From Numida meleagris (taxonomy: Eukaryota; Chordata; Aves; Galliformes; Numididae), in the NCBI RefSeq assembly GCF_002078875.1, contig NC_034410.1, positions 102,040,556 to 102,104,555 on the forward strand: a stretch of 64,000 nt of DNA. Reading direction: 5' to 3'. Below, in pieces: positions 45,901 to 59,963 of the stretch. The translations under genes were made by a program, and so were the position numbers. Under the pieces are notes generated by a model, which was not told the DNA's origin, did not search any database, and saw only the letters and a list, made by a program, of their open reading frames with translations. How positions within the stretch are numbered: position 1 is the first letter of the stretch; each line of letters starts with the position of its first letter.

Positions 45901-48306
45901 TGAAGAGCCAAAAGTAAATAATGGCTCAGAGCAAATAGCAGGAAATATCTGTTTGACCTTACTGTGATCAGAAACTGTCTTCATACATGTTCAGATGTAT
46001 GTCTCATCTGAGCACCATTCTCATTATATGTGATCTTGATTCTGTAGTAAGAATGAATGGATAAAAACCACTCTGACTCAAGTCTTTCTATATGTCACTA
46101 TGTTTTACTAGTTTTGCAAAGGGGCTTGCAGCAGAAGTCTGTTGCAATAGACAGTGCAACAGGTGAATTGATCCCTGACAGTCTTTCTCAGATCTGATGC
46201 TCCAAAGGATAGACAAAGGGAGTGGCACGATGTTGGATATTAACATGATGGCCTTAACTGGAAGCTGATAGACAAGCTGGATGAGGATTTGCCTGTGCAA
46301 GGTCTTTGTAATCACAGGATAATCTGGTTCTTGCCTGAAAAAGTGTTAACAACTTTGATACACATTCAGTAAAATGAAATAAAATTAGTACATGAAGAGC
46401 ATCTCAGCCATCTGAACCTCCTCCCAAACTTTCAGATATCCTGGAAGAGGTGAGCCTGAAGAGGAATCTAGGATAGCGACTCAGACCTATCTTGCCTATC
46501 TTTCTGTTGTTAGATTCAGCACTGTTTCTAATTAACAGGACATCCATTAATTTATATGTAGAATGTGATGATACGTATGTAGGAGCAATAGCAATTCTAA
46601 CTTCCCTGCCAGTGCACAGAGTTTTCTGGCACTCCTCTCTCCTTTGGGACTTAAATCTCCCTAATGTGAGGTGTTGGTGACTCATCTCTGTTGGAGGAGC
46701 TGGGAACAGCTTGGGGTCACAAGGGAAGGTCAGTGATGTCATGTGGAAATGGTACTCCTTGAGAAGGGATCAGTGCAGAGGAAAGTGTGAATAAAGAGTG
46801 GGGAGGGATCAGAAGGTTTGCTTTTCTGCTTGTGGCTGGAATGAGAAGCAAAGTGGGCAGAGGAGCAGGACCTTCAGGAAGAGCAGGGCAGGTAGAGGAG
46901 GTCTGTGCTTTGAAGAGACTGGAAGGCAGGATGTGAACTCAAAATGGGGGATCAGCATGAGGAAGAGAGTAAGGGAGCTGCTACAAAGGTGTTATGAAAA
47001 CTGCTTTGTGTAGGCACAAGCAGTAAAGTGTATCTGGGATTTTACCTCAGAGAAAAGCTTCTGTGATCAATGCAAATGATGATGAAGAATTCAATCATAT
47101 AGATGGATAGAGACATTTGCATTTCAAAATAAATTGGAAATGACCGTGTCTTTGGATACAGGCAGTGTCTACATGGCAAGAAAGAAGAGGGGGGTGTTAG
47201 GATTTTCTCCAGCATAGGGAATAAATTGGTGATCTTCCTCACGCAGAAGTATGGCTCTATTCCCAGCCAAACCTTCATGTTAGAAGCAAAGTTAGAACAA
47301 AGGAGTATCAACCAAACTAAAGAAAAAGAACTCAGACAAAAATAAGTCTTGAAATATATACATTTGGGCAGAGTATGAATGTTTAAAAGATATTAATACA
47401 CCCTCTGAGAGATGAGGAAAGGTTCTGCCATCTCCTATTATCTGGCTTAGTAGGCTGAATAAGTGAATAATTCAGAGAGCAAAGTTTCTCCAATGAATGA
47501 GTCATCTAGACTCCAAGCTATTAGCATGCAGCCAAGGCACATTGAAAAAGGAGCGTTCATCCACACTGGTTTTAGTAACTGCTCCACTCAGTGTAGAAAT
47601 AAATCAGTTTTTCCTCAGTTAACACCAGATCTGAATAACCATCAATTCCCTCCACAGTATCTACAGCACAAATGGTATCACAGATGCTTGATGGTGAGTA
47701 TAAATTAACGTAGTATGCCCATAGGGGGAGGCTAGATGATGATGGTTTAGTAGCTGAAGCCTGTTGGCCTCTGGGAAAGTGCAATTGTAATGTCAGATGA
47801 CTCAGCTCACCAGGTGAGCAAGAGGGTCTGTGCCTCTGCAAAACAAAAAAGTGAAAAATTAAGAGATACTGCAAAGCTGTGCCTCGGTTTATAGTTGCAG
47901 TGGGTACCTGACAACAAGGCTGACAGTCAAAGCAGGGGGAAAGCCCTCAGCACATAAAAGGAAACTGAAAGTGTTGAGAAAAAAGGATGGATAACTGCCC
48001 AGGTAAAATGCTGCTGCATGCTAGGTCTTTCCTCCCACCCACTGGCCATCCTTCTGGAGGAAGGTTTATGACAGCTTCTTGGATGTTTTGCAAGTTAAAC
48101 AAGCTATTTTACAGGTTAACAAGCAATTTGCTGAAAGTCAGGCCTCCATCTAGAAAGCAGTATCTGTGACTGAAGAGCTTGACATGATTAAAAAGTGAAA
48201 GTCAAAGCTGGATAGAAGTCAGCATATTTGCAGATCTCAGCTATCTGCAGGGAGTCAGGGAGAGGACCATAGCTTCAGCCATAGCTTCATCTTGTCATTA
48301 GGCCAA
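42940..48306. other. Intergenic, about 5.4 kb
   Basis: AT-rich DNA. A TTTATT/AATAAA-rich low-complexity stretch lies at about 44328-44395, and a short CA/TA run at about 45335-45352. No gene supported. Confidence 0.45.
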
Positions 48307-48600
48307 GATGAGGTCAGCCTCTTCTCCCAGGTAACAGTGACAGGACGAGAGGTAATGGCCTTAAGTTGTGCCAGGGAAAGTTCAGGTTGGATGCTAGGAA
48401 AAATTTATTCTCTGAAAGAGTGGTGAGGCACTGGCACAGGCTGCCCATGGAGGTGGTGGAGTCACCATCCCCATAGGTGTTCAAGAACTGTGTGGATGTG
48501 GAACTGTGGGATATGGCTTGGAGCTGTCACAGGCATGGGTTGACAGTTGACTAGATGATCTTAGAGGTCTTTTCCATCCTTAATGATTCTATGATTCTAT
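48307..48600 (+). repeat. CR1 LINE 3' end
   Basis: Sense CR1: 'gaggtcagcctcttctccca', 'ggccttaagttgtgccaggg', 'gaggcactggcacaggctgc', and terminal ATGATTCTATGATTCTAT. It is the same subfamily as the fragments at 11269-11598 and 25655-26007. Confidence 0.92.
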
Positions 48601-49363
48601 ATATAAAAGCTGCAAGTTATTGCACCAGCAACATTATTCAAGTTTCCCATTCAAACCCCAATGGGATGTCATGAGCATGTGAAGAATTGATGGACTAGAT
48701 ACACCAAGAGTCAGTAAGACTGTGCCCATAAAGGGCAAGAAAGAATGGATTTTATGGGGGTTTTAATAAAACCCTACCACACCCCAGTTTTGGTGCTCGG
48801 GGATAATAAGCAGCATCAGTGCAGGACCAAAGCCAGCATGACACTATGATCCACCACACCAGCTTGGCTCCTCTCCTGCGTCTTTGTTTGCCGGGCTGTA
48901 TTTCCTCACAGCAGGCTTTCCTCCCCATTTTTTTCCAGCTCCTATCCTTCTTGCTCTTACTACACATGATCTTTTTCCTTTTCAAAGGAGAGTTTGTTTC
49001 CTATAAATCTTCTGGCACTCTGCACATCACTCCTGGAGGCCTGTTGTTCGGAAGGCAGCATGTGTGTGGTGCCAGGTGGGCTCCTTTGTCAGCACATGGC
49101 AGAAGGTGCTGTGGTAGCTACCACTCATGTGAGCTGGGAGGCAAGGCCAAAGCAGAGTGGTTGGAGAACATTATTGCACTTCCCTCACACTGGAAGGACA
49201 TGTTGGGAGGATCCTCCGGCCAGCATGGAGCTGCCAATTGTCACTTGTGTTTCTGTGGCCCAGTCTGACCTCACTGCCTCCCCCTGCACAATGTGGCCTG
49301 TCCTCACTTGGAGCCTGCCTGCTGTGCTGAGGGCTGGGCTCTCAGGAGCAATATCTTGCAGGA
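48601..49363. other. Intergenic
   Basis: Open frames of 77-165 codons overlap on both strands here, but none carries a recognisable domain. Confidence 0.4.
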
Positions 49364-50250
49364 TTTCACAGAATTGCAGAACAGCTTGGGTTGGAAGGGA
49401 TCTCAAAGACCACCTATTTCCAAGCCCATTGCCAACTGTGAGATCAAGCACTATATTAGGGTGTCCAGGGCCCCATCCAACCTGGCCTTGAACATCTCCA
49501 GGGACAGGGCATCCACAGCTTCTATGGGCAGCTTGTGCCAGCACCTCACCACCCTTTCAGTGAAAAACTTCCTCCTGACATCTAATCTAAATCTCCCCTC
49601 CTTCAGTTTAAAACCACTTCCCCTTGTCTTATCACTATCTATTCATGTAAAAAGTTGATTTCCTTCCTGCCTGTAAGCTTTCTTTAAATTTTGGAGGGCT
49701 GCAATGAAGTGTCCCTGGAGCCTTCTCTTCTCCAAACTGAACAAGCCCAGCTCCCTCAGCCTGTTTTCTTAGCAGAGGTGCTCCAGCCCTTTGATCATCT
49801 TCATGGCCCTCCTCTGAACCCAGTCCAACAGCTCCACAATTTTCCTGCACTGAGTGCCCCAGGTTTGGGCACAGTACTCCAGATGAAGCCTCACAAGGGC
49901 AGAATAGAGGGAGACAATCGCCTCCCTCACCCTGCTGGCCACCCCTCTTTTGATGTAGCCCGGCATACCATTGGCCTTCTGGGCTATAAGTGCACACTGC
50001 TGGCTCATGTTAAGTTTTTCATCTCCTAGGACCTCTAAGACCTTCTTGGTGGGGCTGCTCTCAAGGAGTTATTTTTCCAGTCTGTACACACCTGGCATTG
50101 CCCTGACCTAAGTGCAACACCTTGCAATTGGCTTTGTTGAACATCATTAGGCTTACACGGGCCCACAAGACATTTCCTGTGCCATCAGTCAACTGCAGGT
50201 GCCATCTCATCCAGAATAGCTCCAGCCCTGCTCAGGTGTCCCATGGCATC
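49364..50250 (-). repeat. CR1 LINE 3' end (about 890 bases)
   Basis: Antisense CR1 starting 'ttcacagaattgcagaacag' and running through 'gggccccatccaacctggcc', 'catggccctcctctgaaccc', 'cactgctggctcatgttaag' to 'gcttacacgggcccacaag'. Frames inside are LINE remnants. Confidence 0.92.
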
Positions 50251-53200
50251 CCCCAAATCTTCACTGCCAGTGAGGAATCCACCACCAAGATTGCTAGAAG
50301 TAAAGCAATTCTTAGGAGGCATGAGCAGGGCTGGAGCAAGAGAAAGGTAAAGGGAAATGTCTCAGGCAATGTTATGAGGACCTCACAGACTGATTTGGAG
50401 CAAGATTATCACCTTCTGCTCCAGCAGGTGATCCCATGTGGTCCCACCTTTCCCTCAGATCTACTGTGTGGCAGGAGGAGATGGCCACATTGACAATCTG
50501 CCAATGTCTTCAGACAGCTCAAGTGACGGCCATCTTATAAGAGCAGTGTTCCCCTTTCATGGCTTGATGTTGCAGGGGATGACCTGGAACAGCAAATGTT
50601 TATTTCTCAATTAGTTATTGATTTTCTTCCAATTCACTGACAGCCCTGGGTGTCCCTAGAGCTACTAGGAAATCTCGAAATAAAGCTACTAGTTACCTTA
50701 ATTAATTACCTGTTTTTCTTCCCTATCGGGAACCAAGAAGCCACTTCTCAACATTCATGGGTCATGGATTCCTCTCTCAGCATTCATGTAACTTATTTAT
50801 AAGTTTGAGCTATGATATCTACTGTGCAGCCAAGGATGATGACACTGGGAAGTGGCTTCTCGTGTAGTTACTGCATTCTTTGATCTTTAATGCACAAGCA
50901 ATGACTCAGGTACACGGAGCCCTTCTGCCTGCAGTATAATTGCATCTTTCCACCTGATGAGTATTTTCATTGTTAGAGGTCTCACAAGAAGAAAAATTGG
51001 TATAGCAGTTGCAGTAAATTGCCTTGAAATACTTGTAATCAGTACTATTTACTGCAGTTTCTTATTTCTGGTAAACTGATGTCGTTGGAATACTGCAATG
51101 TTGCTGTAAAAGAGGCTTTTACATGCCAGGGTGATGAAGGACGTCTTTGTGGCAGGAGAGCTGAGCTGTCACAGCTACAGAATCCTCCAACACAGGCACA
51201 GCTTGTAGGCAGCGTGCTAAGTGCCTCCTCCTCAGCTTTGTGGGAGGAAGACGAGGAGGAGGAGAGGGCACTGAGGGTGAGTTGGGGCTGCCCCAGGCAC
51301 TCCCTGTGTATGGAGGCTGCTGCCTGTTAACTTGCTTCCCATCACTCCTTTGCATGAGCTTTTGCTAGTACAGCTAATCCTGCTCTGGGGATTTACCAGG
51401 AATAAAAAACAGGAATAAAAGTGTCACTGCTTAAACCAATGTGTTTCCACAGATAGAGGTTTTCAGTGCAGACTTAGCCTCAGGTCAGTTTTGTAAGGGT
51501 AGCTCTTGTCATTGCTTACACTAAAGTCGAGCTGCTGGGAAAAAAGTTGGGGAGGTTGCAGTGTCACTGAGTCATTGATTTTGCCTGTTTTCTGGTACTT
51601 GCAATTTTGGAGCCAGAGTCCTAGCAATGAGCAGATATCAGGAAAATCACAGCTTTTCTTTCTTTCCTTCTTCTTTCTTTCCTTCTTAAGTCTCTTGTCA
51701 GTGGATGGAAGATTTACTGCTGCAGTCATACGGCTGGAAAAAAAAGGAGGAGAAGCAAAAATAACCCCACACCAATTTTTCTATCTTGGGGCTACACCTC
51801 ATCAAATTTTTGGTTTTGGGGCTTAGTGATCAGAGGCATGGAGCTGACCTTCCCCTTCCAGAAACACCCTCTCCCTGCTCACCCAAATATTTATGATATG
51901 TGTTATTTGAGTCTTGTCTCCCCAGCTCCATGGGCTGAACTTCCTCTGTTTGGTCACCTTGAGTAATACACAGTTTTGCTGCTGAAAACAGACCCGCGTT
52001 TCCAGTAATGCCTCACCAGCCTTTAATGCTTTGCAGCTCATTTTTCACATAACAAAGGCATAGCAGCACTGAGTGATGCCTGCGGCACGAACCAAGCGGC
52101 TCCAGCGAGTCTCTGTGGCCACTGGATGTCACTGTTGTTCCGCAGAAAGCAACCCGACGTGCTAACCCCACGGAGGCAATGCGATGGCAGTGGTAAGGGA
52201 GAGCGTTGTACTTTCACATCCTCTGCAATCCGCTGCGCTAACTAGCTCTGAGCATCCTAGATACATGCAAACGGTCCATAAGGGTGCTATAGGTGTCATG
52301 TTTATAGGTGTCAGTACTGTGTGTTTGCATTAGATTCTATTCCTCATCGACACCGTGATGAAGATAGCTCATTTGAAGGATTGAAGGGAATCAGAGTGCT
52401 CACTGTAGAGATGTGTTTGGGCTGAGGACCAGCTTAGAGGGCTCTCAGTTGACTAGCACACAGCCTGCAATGGGAATCAGTTTCTGGATGCGAGGGTCCA
52501 GCACAGAACTGTCATGCTTTGGTGCTTTAGGGAAGGTTTTTTGCCCCCAGTAATCAATCTGTCTTTAGATTAACTCTACAGAGATGTCAAAATTTGTCTT
52601 CTCATTCAAAATTTTATACTATTCTCCATGCATAAAGGGGTATCTGTTATTTTCCATCTAAAACCTCAACATCCTGTTGATGCAAAAACTTCCAAAAATG
52701 TTTCTAGCAAAAGGAAATAGTGAAATGGTAAGAAAATACAGCCTTACAAATGACTTATTGAAGACTCCAAGATGGCATTTTTCCATTACCTAAAGAAAAA
52801 AACATCTGATGGGAAAGGTAAAATCTCTCAAAGTTAAGTATCTCCTCAAGAGATACCTATTCTTTCTTTTAACACATTCTTTTTTCCTGCAGTCTTGATC
52901 CAGCAAGATATCTAAATACGTGACTAACTTTAAATCGTTTGGATCAAATTCCCTTGGGTTTCTATGAACAAGAGACATTCTCATGAGTCACACTGCAAAG
53001 TGACCTTGATGGTACTTTAATAGCAGCACTGTTGGAAGGAGTGAGGAAGAAGCCATGGAGGAGTAAAGAAACAAATATAGGTTGAAAAAGTGAAGCTATC
53101 CTAAAGAAAATGAGTTGCTAAAACTACGTTGCTAGAAACAGATACTGAGGGAAGTCTGGAAAGCATTTAGCACATAGGAACTCACTTAACATATTTTGGT

Positions 53201-56200
53201 GATCTGTGTACAGGGCAGGCATCTAACAGTTAGTGCAAATCCCATGGAAAAGCTCACATGGCATAACAGGACATCCCAGCTCAGGTCTGGAAATGATGGA
53301 GCCATTCCACGGTGTGTTTCATTTCTGGAGGAAGCACATCCTTCCTAGGTCCTGCACTTCTGTGCTCAGCCAAAATGGGGCCTGGCTGTGACAGACAGAA
53401 GAGGCAGTGAGGTGCCTAGAAGCGTGTGGCTCCCCAGGACAGTCCTGTCCGGCTGGGCTGCCCACAAGCCTTGTTGATACGTTGAAATAATTGGTGCTAA
53501 CTCCAGTAAGGTGTGAGAAAGGTAAGGTTAGAAGGGAAATGAGAGTGCACATGCTCTCCTCTTGCCTGTGAGGTGTGCCTGACAGATGCCCTCCCTCACC
53601 TGAGGGCCTGTGCCACTGGACAAGTATGCTTCACCCCTAAATTTTTGTAACCCGAGAGACTGCTTGAAGCATGATGGGCCACTCTAAAACAAGGAAATAC
53701 CCAGAGTAGTGACTTCTTAAGCTTTTTTTCTCCTTTGATCTTTTCTTCCTGGAGGCATTTATTTGATCTTGGAAAGATCTTAGGGCTACAGTCTACTCTA
53801 GCAAAGATATGACAGAGAGTGGAGGAAAGAGATTTTGAGTCTTTTCTTCTGACTATTCCCCTACATTACTCGAACAAAATATTGGCATGTTTCTCCCAGG
53901 AGCATATTTTCAGGACATAGAAAATTTGAAAGGAGAGAAACTAAGTGAAATTTCAAGGATAAAAGCAATAGGAGGAGATAGAGGCTATGAAGGTTAGGAT
54001 GTTTTTCTAGAAAGTACCACATAGCTCTCTCAGGAGACTTAGAGCCTGTGTAACTATATAAAGACCACCTGATTGCTTTGTTCCTCAGCTCCCTACCTGT
54101 GAAATGCACCTTGCCCTTTGTCTGTTTAGCCCAAGAAGTTCTGTGGCTTTTCCAGTGACAGACCAAGGGCATCTCACTTTCTGCTTGAGCCACTAGATGG
54201 GACCAGAGTAAAATAAAGAACTTCACCATTTAGGCCAATAAAGACATGTTATCTCGTCCTTTAAACGGCAGTCTTGGGATTCAACCCAAAAGTCAATTAA
54301 GCTTCCAGAGTTACCTGCCAAAAATTATACATCTTCTTTTCTTCTTCTTTCTTCCTTCTTTGAAGTAAGCTTCACCTGAATACATAGCATTTGTGCTGCT
54401 ACATTAGGGGAACCAAATAGCACAGACACAAAACATAGAGAAACTATTTGGGCTTCTGGAGTCCTTCCCTCCCACCATGCTCCTTCCTGAAAGCACTGAT
54501 AGATGTGTTAAATACCAGGGAGATCCAATTCAGAAGCAAATGGAGAAAAGCTGGGCAAAGCCAAATGAAACATCATCTTTGTGTTTCCCTCCCCACCAGC
54601 TGCAGCTAGGGAAACTGAACTAAATCAGAAGGGCCTCAGAATCAAACCACCAAAGCCGAGGCATGAGGAATACAGCAGCTAGCACTCATATCCCTGCTAT
54701 TTTTCCCATCCCATCACTGTGGTCCTGACTGCCCATGGATGTGCCAGGTGAGCCAGGAGGGCAAGGACCATCTCGCTTTACTGCCGAGGGCAGCAGGTAG
54801 CAGTGCTGCAGGCATAGTGGGGTCTCCTGAACCATGCTGAAGACAAACCATTGGAAGATGAAAGTAAACAACTTATTTACATGAATTTTAAATACAGCTT
54901 AGTGCCCGGCAGCCCTACTATTTTAAAAAGTGGGTTAAAAAAGTCAGTGTAAGGAGAGGACCTTACATACCAAGCTGCAGCCCTAAGTACATTAATATGG
55001 CTGAGTGGAGATGCTAACATAACCTTACCTGTAATGGCATGAACACACCACTGTAATAATTCATTTAGAATGATGACACCTGAGACCTAATTTAAAACTC
55101 CTAGATGAATACTGTTCTCACATTCAAACCCCAAGGCTGCTGCAAACATACCTAAGAAATCCTAAGAACTATAGTGAGCCTAATTGAATTGGACTTAAAT
55201 GGACCATTGAGGTGGCCTCACCGAGCTCTGGGGAATTTATATTGTCTATACTGTATCAGAATCACAGCTTGAGCTGAATAACGGGTTACATTCAATCATG
55301 TTACTGTAACTCATGCTTGAGGAGAGGGGGAAACCTTTTGCTATCAGCAAGGCTGTATGGAAAACAATTTCAAATCACTTTAAACCCAGTTGGCAACTAC
55401 TTTGCCAATTACGGGGTCCTTTGGGAAAGGTGTGTGCTAGGGCTCGGGACTAAATGATTTATGTCAAGCGCCCCGCTCCCCCGAGGCACATACAGGAGGC
55501 TGGAGAGGAGGTGCTTGTGGCTAATTATTTCTCCTAAGAATACTTTAGCAAGGTAATTTGTGCTTGCAGATGAGTCACACTGCACGCTGAATACAACACA
55601 GGGGCTGCAGAGGTGCAGTGTGCAGGCAGATAAAAGGGAAGCGGAATCTTCTCTCCTTAATCTTGTATGCAAAACCCTGGCCCCCCAAACCCCTGGCCCA
55701 GAGGGATGGAGCTGTGCTCAGGAGCCCCAGAGGAGCGCAGCGCATCCCATCCCATCACTGTGCTGGATTGAGGGGATGAGGCCAGCATCCAGCAAGGGCG
55801 ATGGCAGCTCGCTACCTGGCACTCTTGCTAATGTGTGTGGGAATCTGCTCACAAAGGGCCATGTGGAAGGGAAAAGCAGAGCAGAGAGTGGCCGAATGCC
55901 CCTCCAGAGAATCCCCACTGTGCACTAATGATTTTTTTGCCTCTGTTTTCCAAAACCTCCTCACAGGTGTGCTATTGACATTGTGTTATAATTTATGAAG
56001 CCACAGATGGTTGGAACGTGTAATTCATTTTGTGGATGGCAAGTGTAAATCCTGTTGTTCCTCACATGGCACAGTCCAACCTGCTACTAAAGACACCGGC
56101 CTCACTGATCCCAGTTACTCCAGGAGGGGTGTAGCACACCCTTTTGGACATGCTGCTGCCATCAGTTCAGACACAAATAAAGCTGCTCTTACAAATGATT

Positions 56201-58230
56201 CAAGCCTGGTTTCAGGATCTCCACTTCCCCAAAGCCCAGTGGTGTGAGGCTGGGCCTGGCCCAAAGCAGGATGAGATATGGCCAGAAGTTTGAGGGTGTT
56301 TGCACCTGAAGCATATTACATGGTTGTACATGTTCCAAGCACCACCTTCCACATTTTCTGCTGATTTTAAACTGTATCATGGAATTGAACTTGTTTTGGC
56401 ACTTTTCCTTCACTCTGGCTGAGGTGCTGCCTTTGGGATTTCAGAACCAGTGAGAAGATGGACTGGTGACAAATGCTGCACTGCTTTTCTTGGTCAGGAC
56501 TTGGCAGAGACTCAGCCACATTCTCCTTTTGTGATTATCTGCTGCTTTGAAGCAGCTGAGGAGACAAAAGAGTTCTGAGAGTCTCTGTGGAAGCACTGCT
56601 CATGTCTTCAGGGCCCAGATGGATGCACAGAGCAGCCCTGAACCCCAGCTGAGCCCAGGGCTCTGCACAGCAGATGTACTGGTCACACTGGTGCCTGTGG
56701 GTGGTAGTGAGCCCACAGGGTCCCAACCTGCAGCTGCAGTGCTGTGAATGGATCTGTCTGTAGTAATAACCTGGGAAAGATCTAAAGCACCTTCCCTGTT
56801 TTCCTGCAGTGACACAGGCAATAACACAGATGTCATAGATGGAGAGGGGCCAGTGAACTTGTTAACCCATAGCAAACAGATGAGTTGTGAAATATTGCAT
56901 AGCTAAATGGACTGGCTTCAAAACAGCAGTCTGACCAAATGTGGCTCCTGGCTAAGGCCAGTTTGTCCAAAGGATCTGTGAGCCTTTGGTCTGCTTGTGA
57001 ACCAATCTGTCATTTGAGTGTGATGCAAAATCCATTCTCGTTGACCTGATTAAGACTCTGCTGCAAGGAGCAGTCCCTGCTGCAGGGACCCTCTCTCAAG
57101 CACACAGGGGAATGCAAGGACAGCAAAGAAGCAGTCTTAGCAGGTATTGTAAATTCAGGGCTGGCAAGAAAAGGGCCTGTAGTATCCTGGGCTGTATATA
57201 CTGAAGTGAGCAAGCTCCAGAGCAGCCTTTAGCTGGGGTTTGTTTGCTTTTATTTGGCCATATTTGACCCCAAGCTAAAAACACTCACATTGTGCTGAAG
57301 ACCCTGACTCAGGGTATCTGTCAGAGAGAACAGGAAAGGAAGCAACACACACACCCCTGCTTTCCCCGCCCCTGCTCACCTTCCTCGTCTCCTAGTACAT
57401 ATCTGGGCTTTAGCAAGACTTACGGTGGGAGCTGTCTGTCCCCTGGCACGTTGGCAGGGTGCTGTCCACCAGCTGATGTCTCCAGCTCCTGGCTTATTAG
57501 GCACAAACCTGTCCCAAAAGATGACCTGCCAGAGAGCAGCTTGAGCACATTCAGCAGGGAGCATGCACAACACAGGGCAGTGGTTTGCCAACAAGAAAGT
57601 CTTTCACTTGCTCTTTTTCTTCATTTTGATCCACTTCCCTGGAGTCTTTTCAGGTGTACTCACCATCAGCCAGATGAATCCCTGCTGCAACAGCCAAAGA
57701 CTTGTTCTTTCTGTCCCAGCTGATGAGAAAAATCATTACCCTGCAATATGGCCAGGATCCGCCATGCTTTTTATCACCCAGAAAAGGATCACAGAGAAAC
57801 TCCTCACAACTTTTCCTCCTTCAGGACAGTGAGTTTACAGCTGCATTATGCAGATCTCTTCTGCATTTCTTTTTCTTTTATTTTTTTATTCTTCGCAACC
57901 TCTTTTAAGCTTCTTCCTCTTTGTACATCTGAGCTTTGCTGATCACAGAGGTCAAACAGATTGGAAACATGTGTGCAAGTAAAGTGGCTTCACCTTTGAC
58001 CCCAAACTATTCCTCCTTGGGAACATTTAATTTGCTCTAACCAAAAGTATTTTTATTTTAATGGAATGCTTTTTGCCTGAGGCAAGCTGTGTGGAAGTCC
58101 ATCAGATGTGTTTTCATTTTACCACTTTGTAGAAAAGTGTATTAATCCATTTTGTTTTACATCTGGAATTTTTTTAACACAGCCCTGGGATTTTCCCTGC
58201 TATCTAGAGCGCTACCCACGACTCCTGTGC
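50251..58230. other. Intergenic, about 8 kb
   Basis: No host exon was recognised. Pyrimidine-rich low complexity lies at about 51655-51690. An acidic open frame at 51079-51330 ends near a GT donor-like site but shows no family. The stretch 55420-55570, with AT-core homeobox-like and AP-1-like words (TGAGTCA), looks more ordered than its surroundings. Confidence 0.4.
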
Positions 58231-58255
58231 AAAAAAAAAAAAAAAAAAAAAAAAA
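58231..58255 (+). repeat. Poly(A) tract
   Basis: Twenty-five uninterrupted A bases followed by A/C-rich low complexity to about 58302. I saw no recognisable retrogene body upstream. Confidence 0.95.
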
Positions 58256-59243
58256 GCAACAGCAACAACAAAAAAACCCCAAAAAACCCAACCAACAAAA
58301 CTGAGTAATATGAAATAAAGTAGACCAAAGGGTGCATCTAAACTCACTTTCAGAACAAAGGTTGATCCTAATTGCAAGGGGCCATTTTTTTAGTGTTCCA
58401 GGGCTGCAGATACTTATATTTATGCATATCATACATTTTCGAAGGACGATGCTTTGACCCAAAGATGTGAAAACTTGGCCTATAACTCTAACCTGGATCT
58501 TTCTGATGAAGTGAGGTAAACTTCAGGTTAGGTTCAAGCTGTGGCAACAGCTCCTTACTTCCAGCCTATGCCTCGGTGATTTATTTCAAGGCTCATAGCC
58601 CTTTGTGGCAGAACACAATGCAGAAGACAGAGCCATTTCAGACTCTGTTAGAGTTTTGATTACTTTGAATGTCTTACACATTAATTTCTTCCCAGCAGCT
58701 CCCCTAAGCCATTTGGAGCAGTTTTCAAGCTGCTATCCAATCCATTCATGCATAGCCCATGCCTATCTGTCCAGCCTACTTGTTATCAGTATAATAGCCT
58801 GGAGATATGGCTAGCTTTAGTTTTATTTTTTTTTGCTTTGCAAAAGATATTTTCCAGCTCATGTAATCGCATTGCTATCTGTCTCACAGTTCTGATACTG
58901 CCACCTCTCATTTCTGGCTTGAATACTGAAATCAACAGAACATGACAAGCTGACAAGAGAAAGCCAGAGTACGTGTCAGCTCCTGGCAGACCCCAGTGAC
59001 AGAGCAGGTCTGTGCCTGGGCATCTCCATTCATCTTACATAGTCCCACATTCTACCTGTGCAGCTCACTGCTTGCCCTGAAGCCCAAAAGGGTGCATGAG
59101 CTCCGGTGCAGCTGCAGCATTGCCTGACTTTCCACTGTGCCTCCGCTTAACTGTCTGCCATCAGAGGAACAATATCAGTGATCCTTTGTCTAGAAAACTA
59201 CAAAAAGCAGTAATAACAGCATCAATGAAAAGGGTGGTGTGTA
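58256..59243. other. Intergenic
   Basis: Nothing recognised apart from the A/C-rich continuation of the poly(A) tract. Confidence 0.5.
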
Positions 59244-59809
59244 GATTGCTCTGAAATTAATGCCTCCTATTTATTTCCATGGAAACTCCAACAGACACAA
59301 AGGAGCACAATAATATTATTTGATAGAGCACATTTTCATCTACAAAACATTTTTTTTCAACATAGATACCACCATTAGCCAATTTGCACAGATGAGCTGA
59401 TCAAGATGCTCTTCATTTCATGGTGTGACAGCTGTGCATGGCCGTCCGGAACAAGGCTTGTCTTTCATGTTGCTGTTGCCACTGATGAAATGCACCACTC
59501 ACCGCCTCACTGCGCTCACATCCACTGTTTGGTCTCCATAAACATTCAGCAAGCTTCAGTGAATGTCACTGGGTGCCATTTTTTCTGCATGGAGGAATTC
59601 AATTCCACACCTTTGCTTAATATACACTTCTGTGTTAGACATCATTCTGTTGGACTGCCCTTCTGCCGCCATCTGTCACACGGCAACAACATGCAATGGA
59701 ATATTGGTGGGAAGGTTCAACCTCTACTACCGTACCACCAACATTCACCTCTGATATTATGGGCCAACACTGTAAGATAGGAGGCATTACTTTCAGAGCA
59801 GCCCTTGTA
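59244..59809. mobile_element. Non-autonomous mariner (Galluhop-like)
   Basis: About 565 bases bounded by inverted repeats: GCTCTGAAATTAATGCCTCC on the left and, on the opposite strand at the right, GCTCTGAAAGTAATGCCTCC. The outer ends fall near TA dinucleotides, as expected for mariner target sites. The inside matches, as I recall it, the chicken Mariner1_GG/Galluhop deletion derivative ('caccactcaccgcctcact', 'gccatctgtcacacggcaac'). The open frames inside are scrambled transposase remnants with no intact catalytic domain. Confidence 0.82.
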
Positions 59810-59950
59810 CAAAGCTACATTCCCCCTCTTGTGGGTCTAAGGGAAGATTTCCACAGTTACAGGAATATTGAGCCATCTATATTACTCACCATGAGTAAAC
59901 TCTGTAAACTGAGGGTGGGGAGGGTGTAGGGTTGCGGGTTTTTTTCTTTT

Positions 59951-59963
59951 GTGTGTGTGTGTG
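59951..59963 (+). repeat. (GT)n microsatellite
   Basis: Thirteen bases of pure GT alternation after a T-rich stretch. Confidence 0.9.

Noticed and set aside
49635..50008. Minus-strand open frames of 79-120 codons
   Set aside because: They lie inside a CR1 fragment and are remnants of the LINE ORF2.
51079..51330. Acidic open frame ending near a GT donor-like site
   Set aside because: No matching neighbour exons or family; the composition can be explained by a GAGGAG-rich stretch.
58231..58302. Processed pseudogene tail
   Set aside because: No coding or exon-like sequence was recognised upstream of the poly(A) tract.
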